Below are positions 7,758-13,755 of a DNA stretch of 13,755 nt, piece by piece (position 1 is the first letter of the stretch; each line of letters opens with the position of its first letter). The stretch comes from Bryobacteraceae bacterium (GTDB lineage Bacteria > Acidobacteriota > Terriglobia > Bryobacterales > Bryobacteraceae). Where the stretch lies: positions 1 to 13,755 of the forward strand of contig JANXXV010000437.1 in assembly GCA_025350445.1 (NCBI GenBank). Reading direction: 5' to 3'. The position numbers were made by a program, and so were the translations under genes. The notes beneath the pieces were generated by a model. That model searched no databases. It had not been told where the DNA came from and saw nothing but the letters and a program-made list of their open reading frames with translations.

Positions 7758-8311
7758 TCCGGATCGAAGACGTTGTGAATCTCCTTCGAACTTTCGATGC
7801 GGTCATCGACGGCGAAACGCAAAAGAGCAGGGAACTCATCCTCGCGCTTCTCGCCCACTCTCCAGCGCCATTCTCGCGGGATGTTTATACTCCCGGCCAC
7901 ATCACCTGCACCGGCGCGGTTTTGGCGCCCGGCGGCAACGCGGTCCTGTTGGTTCATCACAAGCGTTTGGACCGTTGGCTGCTCCCCGGAGGCCACGTGG
8001 AGATCCAAGACACAACTATCGGCGGCGTCGCCCGCAGGGAAGTAGTGGAGGAGACCGGCGCGTCACTCGAAGCCGCAACGCCGCTACTGGTGGGCATTGA
8101 CGTCCATCCAATTCCGCCTAACAGGCGCGAGCCGCTCCACCTGCATCACGACCTCATCTTCGCCTTCCGGGCACACACGGAACAGTTTCAACTCTCTGAA
8201 GAATCCCGGGCAGTGGCGTGGTGCCCGCTGGATCGGTTCGACCGTTACGACTTACCCGCCAGCATCCGCCGCGGCGTTCTGAGCGCCGCCTCAAACATCC
8301 AGCCCCACTGA
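7754..8311 (+). CDS. NUDIX hydrolase
   Basis: The 185-residue protein has a Nudix box from GGHVEIQD (79-86) through RREVVEETG (94-102), with metal-binding E96, E99 and E100. There is one extra residue between the glycine part and the REVVEE part, a variant known in other NUDIX proteins, so it should be active. NUDIX enzymes hydrolyse nucleoside diphosphates linked to another moiety; the substrate cannot be told from sequence. The N-terminal 45 residues are a helical extension before the fold. The ATG at 7754 overlaps the protease stop as ATGA, so translation is coupled. The gene ends the plus-strand cluster and overlaps the end of the convergent MutS-like gene by 21 bases. Confidence 0.9.
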   Translation: MIRIEDVVNLLRTFDAVIDGETQKSRELILALLAHSPAPFSRDVYTPGHITCTGAVLAPGGNAVLLVHHKRLDRWLLPGGHVEIQDTTIGGVARREVVEETGASLEAATPLLVGIDVHPIPPNRREPLHLHHDLIFAFRAHTEQFQLSEESRAVAWCPLDRFDRYDLPASIRRGVLSAASNIQPH

Positions 8312-10045
8312 CCGCATCAGCTCCAGTGCGTTACTTTTCTTCACCACGCCCGGCCGCATCAAATAGTCGAACGCAATCCGCCCGCCTTCCAGATGATCTT
8401 CAAAGTGGACATTCAGCGCGTGGGGCGCGAGTGATTCGGTGATGTGCGCCAGCGCCAGATCGTGCGTCGTCACCAGCCCTACGTTCCCCCGGCGCACCAG
8501 ACTGGTCACAATCGCTTCCGCCCCAATCCGCCGGTCGTGCGAATTGGTGCCGCTCAGCAATTCGTCCAGCAGAAACAACAGCGGAATATTCCCGGCCCCT
8601 AAATCCACCACCTGCCGCAAGCGCGTGATCTCCGCATAGAACCGCGACTTGCCGTCCTGCAGCGAATCCTGCACTCTCATGGAAGCGCCAATCATCAGTG
8701 GCGACAGCCGCAGCCGCTTGGCACGCACCGGAGCGCCGGCCCAGGCCAGCACCGTATTCAATCCAACCGCGCGCAGCATCGTACTCTTGCCGGACATGTT
8801 CGATCCGCTCATCAACAGTAGCCGCATCTCCGCGTCCAGCCGGATATCGTTCCGTACACCGCTCTGCTCCGGAAGCAAAGGGTGCGCAATGCCTTCCCCG
8901 TCAAACAGCGGCGCGGCTTCGGAAAACTCGGGATACGGATCACCCGGATGTTCGGCCCCATACCCCGCCAGCGAACTCAACGCTTCCATCTCTGCCACCG
9001 CCGCCAGCCAACGGCCAATGCTGGGGCCTGATCTCTGCCGCCAGTCCTCAATCGCAATCGCACACTGCGTGGACCAAAGCACCAGACGCGCAAATAAAGC
9101 GAATCCCTGATTGCGGCTGGCGTCCTGCTTCTCAATCAATTTGTGCAGGGAGTGGATCTGCCGGGATGGCGGCATCCCCTCGGTTTCCAGTTCCGCCCGC
9201 AAGGCCAGCAGCCGCGGTGCCGTGAAAGGCTCACGCTCCAGGCGGCGCAGCAATTCCCCCAGCAGTTGTAAATCCCGCGCCGGCGATTCCACCGATCCCA
9301 GAATATGAATCACCCGCTGCCGCAGCCAGATCGCGAACCCGCTTTGGATCACAAGAAACAAAACCACCGGCCGGTAATTCCAAGCCTGAAAAAAATATCC
9401 GCTCACCAGCACGACGGTGATCGCAGCCATCCCCAGGGCGATCCAGCGAGCCGCGGCAGGCAGCGGGACCGGTGCAGCCAAGCCCCAGCGTGCCAGCGCC
9501 TCCGGATGCACTTCCGCGCGAATGTCATCGCCCAGCAGCGCCAGATCTTCGCGCAAATCGATCCGCGTCCGCAGATCGTCAATCGCTACCTGACGCCCGC
9601 CGGCCGTCACGGCATCGGCAGGCGTCATCAACCAGTTCGCTAGCATCGCTTCACCGGCGCCGGTCCGGGCGGAACTCAAGAGTTGGAAAAGCGAACCCTT
9701 GCCGAACAGATCCAGATCGTCCGCGTAAGCATGGGCCGGATCGCGGAACCGTTCGCCAGCCTCGCCGTCCCCGGCCCAACGGTCTTCCAGCCTGGCAATC
9801 CCGCGCTCATAATACGCAATGGCGCGCTTCTCATTTGCAAGGCTGCGCACCACCTTCTCGTGATACACCAGCAGCGCCACGAACACCGCCGCCGGCAGCG
9901 GCAGCAGCCAAAAATTCAGCCAGGTCAGCACAGCCCCCGCCACCACCACTGCCAGCCGCAAATTCCCGATCGTCTCGAATGCTTTCGCGTGCCGCGCCGC
10001 CGCTTCCCGCCGCGCCTCTAGCCGTTTCTTATATTCGGAGTGCAA
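8291..10045 (-). CDS. Membrane-anchored MutS-family ATPase
   Basis: The 584-residue protein has the MutS ATPase domain without the N-terminal mismatch-binding domain. Residues about 30-61 form a hydrophobic hairpin of two membrane helices; 201-218 and 226-240 give a second pair. Between them lies a MutS core segment (YADDLDLFGKGSLFQLL at 107-123, then SARTGAGEAMLANWLMTP). The ATPase has Walker A GSNMSGKST with K420, Walker B LLFLLDE with D494 and E495, and an H-loop in VTTHD. The known family role is ATP-dependent DNA handling, but this architecture is uncharacterised and its substrate is unknown. It is not MutS1 or MutS2 (no Smr domain). The start is TTG at 10045, needed to keep the conserved NLRLA N-terminus; no Shine-Dalgarno is visible. 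The gene is divergent from the NGG-repeat gene by 45 bases. Confidence 0.85.
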   Translation of the reverse strand: MHSEYKKRLEARREAAARHAKAFETIGNLRLAVVVAGAVLTWLNFWLLPLPAAVFVALLVYHEKVVRSLANEKRAIAYYERGIARLEDRWAGDGEAGERFRDPAHAYADDLDLFGKGSLFQLLSSARTGAGEAMLANWLMTPADAVTAGGRQVAIDDLRTRIDLREDLALLGDDIRAEVHPEALARWGLAAPVPLPAAARWIALGMAAITVVLVSGYFFQAWNYRPVVLFLVIQSGFAIWLRQRVIHILGSVESPARDLQLLGELLRRLEREPFTAPRLLALRAELETEGMPPSRQIHSLHKLIEKQDASRNQGFALFARLVLWSTQCAIAIEDWRQRSGPSIGRWLAAVAEMEALSSLAGYGAEHPGDPYPEFSEAAPLFDGEGIAHPLLPEQSGVRNDIRLDAEMRLLLMSGSNMSGKSTMLRAVGLNTVLAWAGAPVRAKRLRLSPLMIGASMRVQDSLQDGKSRFYAEITRLRQVVDLGAGNIPLLFLLDELLSGTNSHDRRIGAEAIVTSLVRRGNVGLVTTHDLALAHITESLAPHALNVHFEDHLEGGRIAFDYLMRPGVVKKSNALELMRSVGLDV

Positions 10046-10090
10046 ATTTCAGTGTAGGGGACCGGACGGCATTCGCGCCGTCTAACCGCC
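10046..10090. promoter_or_regulatory. Divergent promoter region with a perfect inverted repeat
   Basis: These 45 bases separate two divergent genes. GACGGC at 10065-10070 and GCCGTC at 10077-10082 form a perfect 6-base inverted repeat with a 6-base centre, ending 8 bases before the ATG of the plus-strand gene. It could be an operator, or an mRNA hairpin hiding the start. No convincing -35/-10 pair or Shine-Dalgarno is seen for either gene. Confidence 0.35.
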
Positions 10091-10900
10091 ATGAGACTTT
10101 CCATCATCGCAACAGCAGCTCTTTCGATCGGCCTTTGCGCCCAGGCCCAGATGCAGGACAACCCGGATCGGCTGCTTGATTGCGACCAGCAAAGCCAGTG
10201 GCGCGGCGACAACAAGGCCAGGCACTGCGAAATCAGGGAGCAAACCCTGCCCGCCAGCGGGAGAATCACCGTGGACGGCGGCCAGAACGGAGGCGTCTCT
10301 GTAAAAGGTTGGCTCCGCAACGACCTGCTGGTCCGCTCCCAGATTCAGACGAGTGCCCTCGCATTCAGTGAAGCCGACGCTCTCTCCAAGCAGATCAATG
10401 TCAGCACAGCCGGCGGCCAAATAAGCTCCACCGAGCCCCAATCGGGTAATGACCGCTCCTGGGCTGTCTCCTATGAAATCTTCGTCCCCCGGCAGACCTC
10501 CCTTTCCCTCAAAGCCCAAAACGGAGGAATTTCTATTTCCGATGTCCGCGGCGTCATCGAGTTTGACACGGTCAACGGCGGGACAAAGCTCAACCGGCTT
10601 GCCGGAACGGTCCGCGGCAAAACCGTAAACGGCGGTCTCTCGGTCGAACTCACGGGCGACCGGTGGCACGGCGCCGAATTCGATGCCACCACCACCAACG
10701 GTGGCGTAAACATGGTGATTCCCGCCAACTATTCCGCGCGGCTGGAAACTGCCACCGTCAATGGCCATATCAACATCGATTTTCCGGTGACGGTCTCCGG
10801 CAGAATCAACCGCGAGTTGTCTGTGAATCTCGGCAACGGCGGCCCGCTGGTTCGCGCCGTAACCACCAACGGCGGCGTTAACGTAAAGCGCAAGACCTAG
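10091..10900 (+). CDS. Secreted adhesin-like protein with NGG repeats (DUF4097-like)
   Basis: The 269-residue protein has a signal peptide with probable cleavage after AQA (about residue 19). The rest resembles DUF4097/putative auto-transporter adhesin beta-solenoids. An N-G-G turn recurs at N66, N144, N162, N180, N203, N249 and N260, with an NGH variant at N224. The central copies are exactly 18 residues apart, as expected when each strand pair makes one coil of a beta-helix. Only two cysteines (C31, C46) follow the signal, possibly a disulfide. The protein is probably periplasmic or outer-surface; its function is unknown. It has no transmembrane anchor after the signal. ATG 10091 is chosen because the signal peptide follows at once. 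It stands alone, divergent from the MutS-like gene, with a long gene-free stretch after it. Confidence 0.75.
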   Translation: MRLSIIATAALSIGLCAQAQMQDNPDRLLDCDQQSQWRGDNKARHCEIREQTLPASGRITVDGGQNGGVSVKGWLRNDLLVRSQIQTSALAFSEADALSKQINVSTAGGQISSTEPQSGNDRSWAVSYEIFVPRQTSLSLKAQNGGISISDVRGVIEFDTVNGGTKLNRLAGTVRGKTVNGGLSVELTGDRWHGAEFDATTTNGGVNMVIPANYSARLETATVNGHINIDFPVTVSGRINRELSVNLGNGGPLVRAVTTNGGVNVKRKT

Positions 10901-10972
10901 CGGCGCAGGTTTCATAATGGAAGTTCATGGCTTCCTCGTTTCACCTGGCGCAAGGAAACCTAGCGCGATCTT

Positions 10973-11090
10973 CTAGCCGCTATCCCGGCTAGTGTTGGGC
11001 CGGAGGCTTTCGCCTTCTCGACAGTCAACGTCTCCGGACTGGGAGATCCGGAGATGCCGCGCAAGCCAGTCGCCAACGGCTTAACCGTTG
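10973..11090. repeat. Four consecutive inverted repeats (hairpins)
   Basis: Four stems occur in a row. They are CTAGCCG/CGGCTAG (10973-10979 with 10986-10992, loop 6), a 6-pair stem with loop TTTC at 11002-11017 (one G-T pair), TCTCCGGA/TCCGGAGA (11031-11038 with 11047-11054, loop 8), and CAACGG/CCGTTG (11074-11079 with 11085-11090, loop 5). None is followed by a T-run, so they are not standard intrinsic terminators. They could form a structured RNA or be a decayed mobile sequence. Confidence 0.45.
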
Positions 11091-11234
11091 ACCATCGAGA
11101 TTCCCCGCCGCTTGGCCCGGATCGACGGTGAATTGAAGCGGAAAGGCATCACTATTCCATTCCGGGATCTTCCGCCAGGCCTCACTGAGAAACCAATTTC
11201 GAATCCGGCGCCCATAATCCACCTGATTCTATAG
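11088..11234 (+). pseudogene. Remnant of a VapC-like PIN-domain toxin
   Basis: From TTG 11088 to TAG 11232-11234 one frame reads a stretch with ARIDGELKRKGITIPFRDL. This strongly resembles the C-terminal half of VapC toxins (typically ...R-I-x-x-E-x-x-x-K-G-x-x-I-P-x-x-D-L-L-I-G). The conserved LLIG becomes LPPG, and the remaining C-terminal strands with their NxRHF-type motif are absent. A stop (TAA) lies just upstream in this frame. A possible N-terminal part (AFSTVNVSGLGD, from about 11009) lies in another frame. VapC ribonucleases need acidic residues from both halves, so this copy should be inactive. No VapB antitoxin is visible. The call rests on remembered family motifs only. Confidence 0.5.
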
Positions 11235-11358
11235 ATGGAAGGGCTCGCCCCTGAAACCCACCCGGCCGACACGCTCGCTCGGAAATCTGAACTGTCTCAC
11301 GATGGAGAAGTCAATCTGCGCAAGTGTCGGACCCGCAACGTTGTTACCACAATAAGGT

Positions 11359-11374
11359 TATCAGACCACTGATA
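11359..11374. promoter_or_regulatory. Upstream operator candidate, TATCAG-N4-CTGATA
   Basis: The perfect palindrome TATCAGACCACTGATA lies 26 bases before the -35 box of the aldehyde dehydrogenase promoter. Its part ATCAGACCA (11360-11368) recurs as the exact reverse complement TGGTCTGAT at 11439-11447. The half-site is like those of GntR/FCD-family regulators (TGGTCTGACCA class), which is an inference. Confidence 0.5.
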
Positions 11375-11400
11375 TCGGATCGGCCACGGGCAAAGATGTA

Positions 11401-11430
11401 TTGACAAATAAACCTGTTGCCCGATATACT
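11401..11430 (+). promoter_or_regulatory. Sigma70-type promoter of the aldehyde dehydrogenase operon
   Basis: A perfect -35 box TTGACA (11401-11406) and a near-perfect -10 box TATACT (11425-11430) are separated by 18 bases. The start of transcription is expected near 11437, leaving a leader of about 68 bases before the ATG at 11505. This is the best promoter match in the window. Confidence 0.7.
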
Positions 11431-11438
11431 CGGCCTGT

Positions 11439-11447
11439 TGGTCTGAT
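11439..11447. promoter_or_regulatory. Downstream operator candidate TGGTCTGAT over the transcription start
   Basis: This 9-base site is the exact reverse complement of 11360-11368 and falls at or just after the predicted transcription start, where a bound repressor would block initiation. Centre-to-centre distance between the two sites is 79 bases, with the promoter between them. Confidence 0.45.
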
Positions 11448-11490
11448 GTCTGCTGGCCGAAGAAGCGCTACTGAGGCCCCAAACAATCCG

Positions 11491-11496
11491 AAGGAG
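11491..11496 (+). promoter_or_regulatory. Ribosome binding site AAGGAG for the aldehyde dehydrogenase
   Basis: AAGGAG lies 8 bases before the ATG at 11505 and is the strongest Shine-Dalgarno in the window, in keeping with a well-expressed gene. Confidence 0.8.
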
Positions 11497-11504
11497 ATTA
11501 TCGA

Positions 11505-13001
11505 ATGCAACCAAGTAGAGTGATAGAGTCCAGATCGCCGGTACAGGTGTTTCTCGATCAAAGTCCGCTCAAACTATTTGTGGGCGGCCAGTGGGTAGCA
11601 GCGAGTGGAAACCGCAGCTTTGCCACCTTCGATCCGGGATCCGGCGGGCAGTTGGCTGAAGTAGCCAGTGCCAGTAATGAGGATGTCGATGCCGCCGTGC
11701 GGGCGGCGCGAAAGGCCTTCGACGGATCCGGATGGAGAGAGATTTCGCCCAGTGAGAGGGCTGTCTATCTGCATCGTCTCGCCGACTTGGTCGAGGCGCA
11801 CCGCGACGAGCTCGCCGAGATCGAATCTCTAGACGTCGGTAAGCCGTTTTCCCAAGCGCGGTCCGACGTCGATAATTTTTCCACGACGATGCGCTATTAT
11901 GCCGATCTGTCGGTGCACATCCACTATCGGGAACCGATCGCAGTCTCCCATCACGAAGCCCGGACAGTGAGGCAACCTTACGGTGTTTGTGGTTTTATCT
12001 TTCCCTGGAATTTCCCATTGCTGCTCGCCGGATGGGGAATGTCGCCGGCGCTTGCGGCGGGAAACACAGTGGTCATTAAGCCCGCCGAGGATACCTCGCT
12101 CTCCACGTTATACCTAATGAATTTGGTGCGTGAATCCGGAATTCCCGACGGTGTTGTCAATGTGGTCACAGGTCCCGGCGAATCCACCGGCGCTGCCCTG
12201 GCCAACCATCCGGACCTGGCGAAGTTGTCGTTCACCGGTTCGCCCGAAGTCGGACGGCTGGTCGCGGAGAGCTGCGGGCGAAACCTTGTACCCGTCAAAC
12301 TCGAACTCGGTGGAAAGGGTGCGGCCGTCGTGTTCGACGATGTGGAAATTGATTCCACCGCCGCGGCGCTCTCGCGGGCCATTACGTTGAACACCGGCCA
12401 GGTTTGTTGCACAGCCTCGCGCTGGATTGTGCATGAGAGTATCTACGATCGATTTGTCGACGCAGTTCTCTCGCAGTTCAAGCAAATCCGCATCGGATAT
12501 TGGGACGATCCCAACACCGCGATGGGCCCGCTGGTAAGCTCCAAACAGCGCAGCCGCGTTCTTGGCTATCTGGACAAAGGCCGCAATGAAGGAGCAGACC
12601 TCCTGCTGGAAGGCGGACCGGCGGAGGTTCCTGGAAAAGAAGGCGGGTTCTACGTCAAGCCGGCGATCCTGGCGGGAAAGGCCGACAATGTCGCCTGCCG
12701 CGAAGAGATCTTCGGCCCGGTTCCATACCTGCTGAAATTTCGCGGCGAGGATGAAGCCATAGCGATTGTGAACGGCACGCGTTATGGGCTTGCGAATAGC
12801 GTCTGGACCAACGACCTGCAGCGGGCGAACCGAGTTGCCGAGGCAATGGTTGCGGGGAACAGTTGGATAAACGCTCATAACGTTTTCGCTCATGGTGTCC
12901 CGTACGGAGGCCTGAATATGAGTGGAATGGGCGGAGGTGTGCTCGGACCAGGCACCCTTTTCGATTACCTGCGGCATCAATCGGTAGTTCGCCCGTTGTG
13001 A
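11505..13001 (+). CDS. NAD(P)-dependent aldehyde dehydrogenase
   Basis: The 498-residue protein is a full-length ALDH-superfamily enzyme oxidising an aldehyde to the acid in the cytoplasm. Catalytic residues sit at family positions: N169 in PWNFP, E267 in LELGGK and the nucleophile C301 in NTGQVCC, with a second cysteine next to it. KPAEDTS holds the cofactor-binding lysine, and FTGSPEVG is the nucleotide loop. EEIFGPV near the C-terminus is also conserved. The overall look is of the betaine-aldehyde/phenylacetaldehyde-type group, but the substrate cannot be fixed. Start and expression signals are strong (AAGGAG, consensus promoter, paired operators), pointing to an inducible operon. A bicupin gene follows after 21 bases in the same frame. 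Nothing suggests inactivation. Confidence 0.95.
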   Translation: MQPSRVIESRSPVQVFLDQSPLKLFVGGQWVAASGNRSFATFDPGSGGQLAEVASASNEDVDAAVRAARKAFDGSGWREISPSERAVYLHRLADLVEAHRDELAEIESLDVGKPFSQARSDVDNFSTTMRYYADLSVHIHYREPIAVSHHEARTVRQPYGVCGFIFPWNFPLLLAGWGMSPALAAGNTVVIKPAEDTSLSTLYLMNLVRESGIPDGVVNVVTGPGESTGAALANHPDLAKLSFTGSPEVGRLVAESCGRNLVPVKLELGGKGAAVVFDDVEIDSTAAALSRAITLNTGQVCCTASRWIVHESIYDRFVDAVLSQFKQIRIGYWDDPNTAMGPLVSSKQRSRVLGYLDKGRNEGADLLLEGGPAEVPGKEGGFYVKPAILAGKADNVACREEIFGPVPYLLKFRGEDEAIAIVNGTRYGLANSVWTNDLQRANRVAEAMVAGNSWINAHNVFAHGVPYGGLNMSGMGGGVLGPGTLFDYLRHQSVVRPL

Positions 13002-13012
13002 TCACGCCACGT

Positions 13013-13017
13013 GAAGG
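13013..13017 (+). promoter_or_regulatory. Shine-Dalgarno GAAGG deciding the bicupin start
   Basis: GAAGG lies 5 bases before the GTG at 13023 and overlaps a second in-frame GTG at 13011 that has no site of its own. The later GTG is therefore the likelier start. Confidence 0.5.
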
Positions 13018-13022
13018 TCCCA

Positions 13023-13755
13023 GTGACGACTCAAGGTAATACGACTACTTCGCCGCCTGAATTGAGAGAACGGATTGCTTCCGGCCGGTGTGCCCCTCTG
13101 CCTGTTGGACTTCGTGGTATTGAACTGCGCGAATTTGTTTCCCGTGAGTGTGGCGCGACCGCATTCAGCACCGGGACCGCCACTTTCAAGCCGGAATCCG
13201 AACTGCCGTACCACACCCACGGTTTCAGCGAGGTGGTCGTCATACTCAGCGGTGAGGCTATCGTGGCTGTGGAAGGCCGAACGTACAGGCTCACGCCCTA
13301 TGACTGTATCCATATTCCCGCCCGTATCGCGCACCGCGTCGCTCCCGCTGTCGGCGGCCCCATGGTTGCTCTTTACGCTTATGCATCTGCAACTCCGGCG
13401 AGAGATTTTGTTAGCGATAGCTTCCGCGTAACCGATTGCGGCTACGGACAGCCACAGCAGACTGACCCGGAATTTATTCTCCGTTTCGCCGCCGCCGAGG
13501 TGTATGAGCTTTCCGAAGGAGCTTTTTTTCGCGATCTGTTCGCGGCGCGCTTCGGAGCGGTAGGCATTTGCGGCGGCTATGGCGTGTTCCGTCCCGGTGC
13601 CTCGTTGCCTTGCCACTTCCACAAGTTCGACGAATCCATTACCATCGTTTCCGGCAAGGCGGTGTGCCTGGTGGAGGGAAACCGCCACGAACTAAGCAGC
13701 TTCGATACGGCGTTCGTGCCGGTAGGTCGCGTTCACCGGTTTCTGAACAGCTCAG
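13023..13755 (+). CDS. Bicupin protein (partial, runs off the window)
   Basis: The frame is open from GTG 13023 to the window edge, 244 codons and no stop, so the 3' end is missing. Two cupin barrels are visible. The first has YHTHGFSE (H64, H66, E70) and H104 in PARIAHRV. The second has CHFHKFDE (H198, H200, E204) and H238 in GRVHRFLN. Both keep the 3-His/Glu metal set, so both could bind a metal; bicupins include dioxygenases, isomerases and oxalate decarboxylase-like enzymes. The role is unknown. It lies 21 bases after the aldehyde dehydrogenase stop, so it is probably co-transcribed and linked to the same catabolic route, or senses its substrate. GTG 13011 is an alternative start. A long open frame on the opposite strand here is a shadow. 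Confidence 0.8.
   Translation, partial: MTTQGNTTTSPPELRERIASGRCAPLPVGLRGIELREFVSRECGATAFSTGTATFKPESELPYHTHGFSEVVVILSGEAIVAVEGRTYRLTPYDCIHIPARIAHRVAPAVGGPMVALYAYASATPARDFVSDSFRVTDCGYGQPQQTDPEFILRFAAAEVYELSEGAFFRDLFAARFGAVGICGGYGVFRPGASLPCHFHKFDESITIVSGKAVCLVEGNRHELSSFDTAFVPVGRVHRFLNSS

Larger units (their letters stand above)
10901..11504. other. 604-base gene-free region: hairpins, VapC remnant, ALDH promoter
   Basis: There is no intact gene here. From left to right it holds four consecutive hairpins (10973-11090), a frame-broken VapC-like fragment (about 11088-11234), an unexplained stretch (11235-11358), and the operator/promoter region of the aldehyde dehydrogenase gene (11359-11496). Short ATG frames at 10917 and 10927 stop within about 25 codons and resemble nothing. 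No T-run terminator follows the NGG-repeat gene. Confidence 0.6.

Noticed and set aside
9472..10179. Long plus-strand open frame opposite the MutS-like gene
   Set aside because: The translation is rich in Arg, Pro and Ser without a family, and it lies opposite a gene with clear ATPase and membrane motifs.
10082..10915. 277-codon minus-strand frame over the NGG-repeat gene
   Set aside because: The plus-strand product has a signal peptide and ordered repeats; the minus product is an antisense shadow of those repeats.
10973..10992. Intrinsic terminator after the NGG-repeat gene
   Set aside because: The stem is good but the bases after it (TGTTGGG) are not a T-run.
11266..11330. CCGACAC/GTGTCGG inverted repeat, possible ends of a small mobile element
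   Set aside because: Only 7 bases match, the arms are 51 bases apart, there is no target duplication or gene between them, and chance is likely.
12114..12980. 288-codon minus-strand frame inside the aldehyde dehydrogenase
   Set aside because: The opposite strand has every catalytic motif of the aldehyde dehydrogenase.
13002..13688. 228-codon minus-strand frame at the window end
   Set aside because: It is opposite the bicupin, whose two complete metal-binding motif sets make the plus strand the coding one.

Overview
This 13.8 kb window of GC-rich bacterial chromosome looks like Acidobacteriota, probably the Solibacter/Bryobacter side. That placement is an inference. It rests on the mix of a DUF885-type lipoprotein, a gluzincin-TPR protein, a zinc-ribbon site-2 protease, a membrane MutS-like ATPase and an NGG-repeat adhesin-like protein, plus GC-rich codon use and frequent GTG/TTG starts. 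No rRNA, tRNA, CRISPR array or intact mobile element was seen.

Layout. (1) 197-796 (+) is riboflavin synthase. It converges on, and its stop overlaps, a minus-strand pair: a DHH/DHHA1 phosphoesterase (2557-3510) followed by a DUF885 metallopeptidase-like lipoprotein (786-2537). (2) Divergent from that pair is a tight plus-strand cluster, 3593-8311: an SDR oxidoreductase, a secreted HEYSH peptidase with TPRs, a zinc-ribbon multispanning membrane protein, a zinc-ribbon site-2 protease and a NUDIX hydrolase. The last four are joined by 4-base stop/start overlaps or, before the protease, by a short bridging ORF. (3) 8291-10045 (-) is a membrane-anchored MutS-like ATPase whose end overlaps the end of the NUDIX gene. 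Divergent from it, 10091-10900 (+) is a secreted protein with eight NGG-type motifs. (4) 10901-11504 is a 604-base gap holding four consecutive hairpins, a decayed VapC-like PIN-toxin fragment, and a strong sigma70 promoter flanked by two inverted copies of one 9-base site. (5) 11505-13001 (+) is an NAD(P)-dependent aldehyde dehydrogenase. It is followed 21 bases later by a bicupin gene that runs off the window (13023 onward).

How the genes may work together. Riboflavin synthesis, oligonucleotide turnover and peptide turnover are housekeeping. The 4363-7757 genes look like a membrane proteolysis or envelope-maintenance module: an exported zinc peptidase, a zinc-ribbon membrane partner and an intramembrane zinc protease made from one coupled message. 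The aldehyde dehydrogenase-bicupin pair looks like a small inducible catabolic operon under its own operator-controlled promoter, with the regulator outside the window. The least-explained features are the coupled protease cluster, the hairpin/VapC scar and the paired operator sites.
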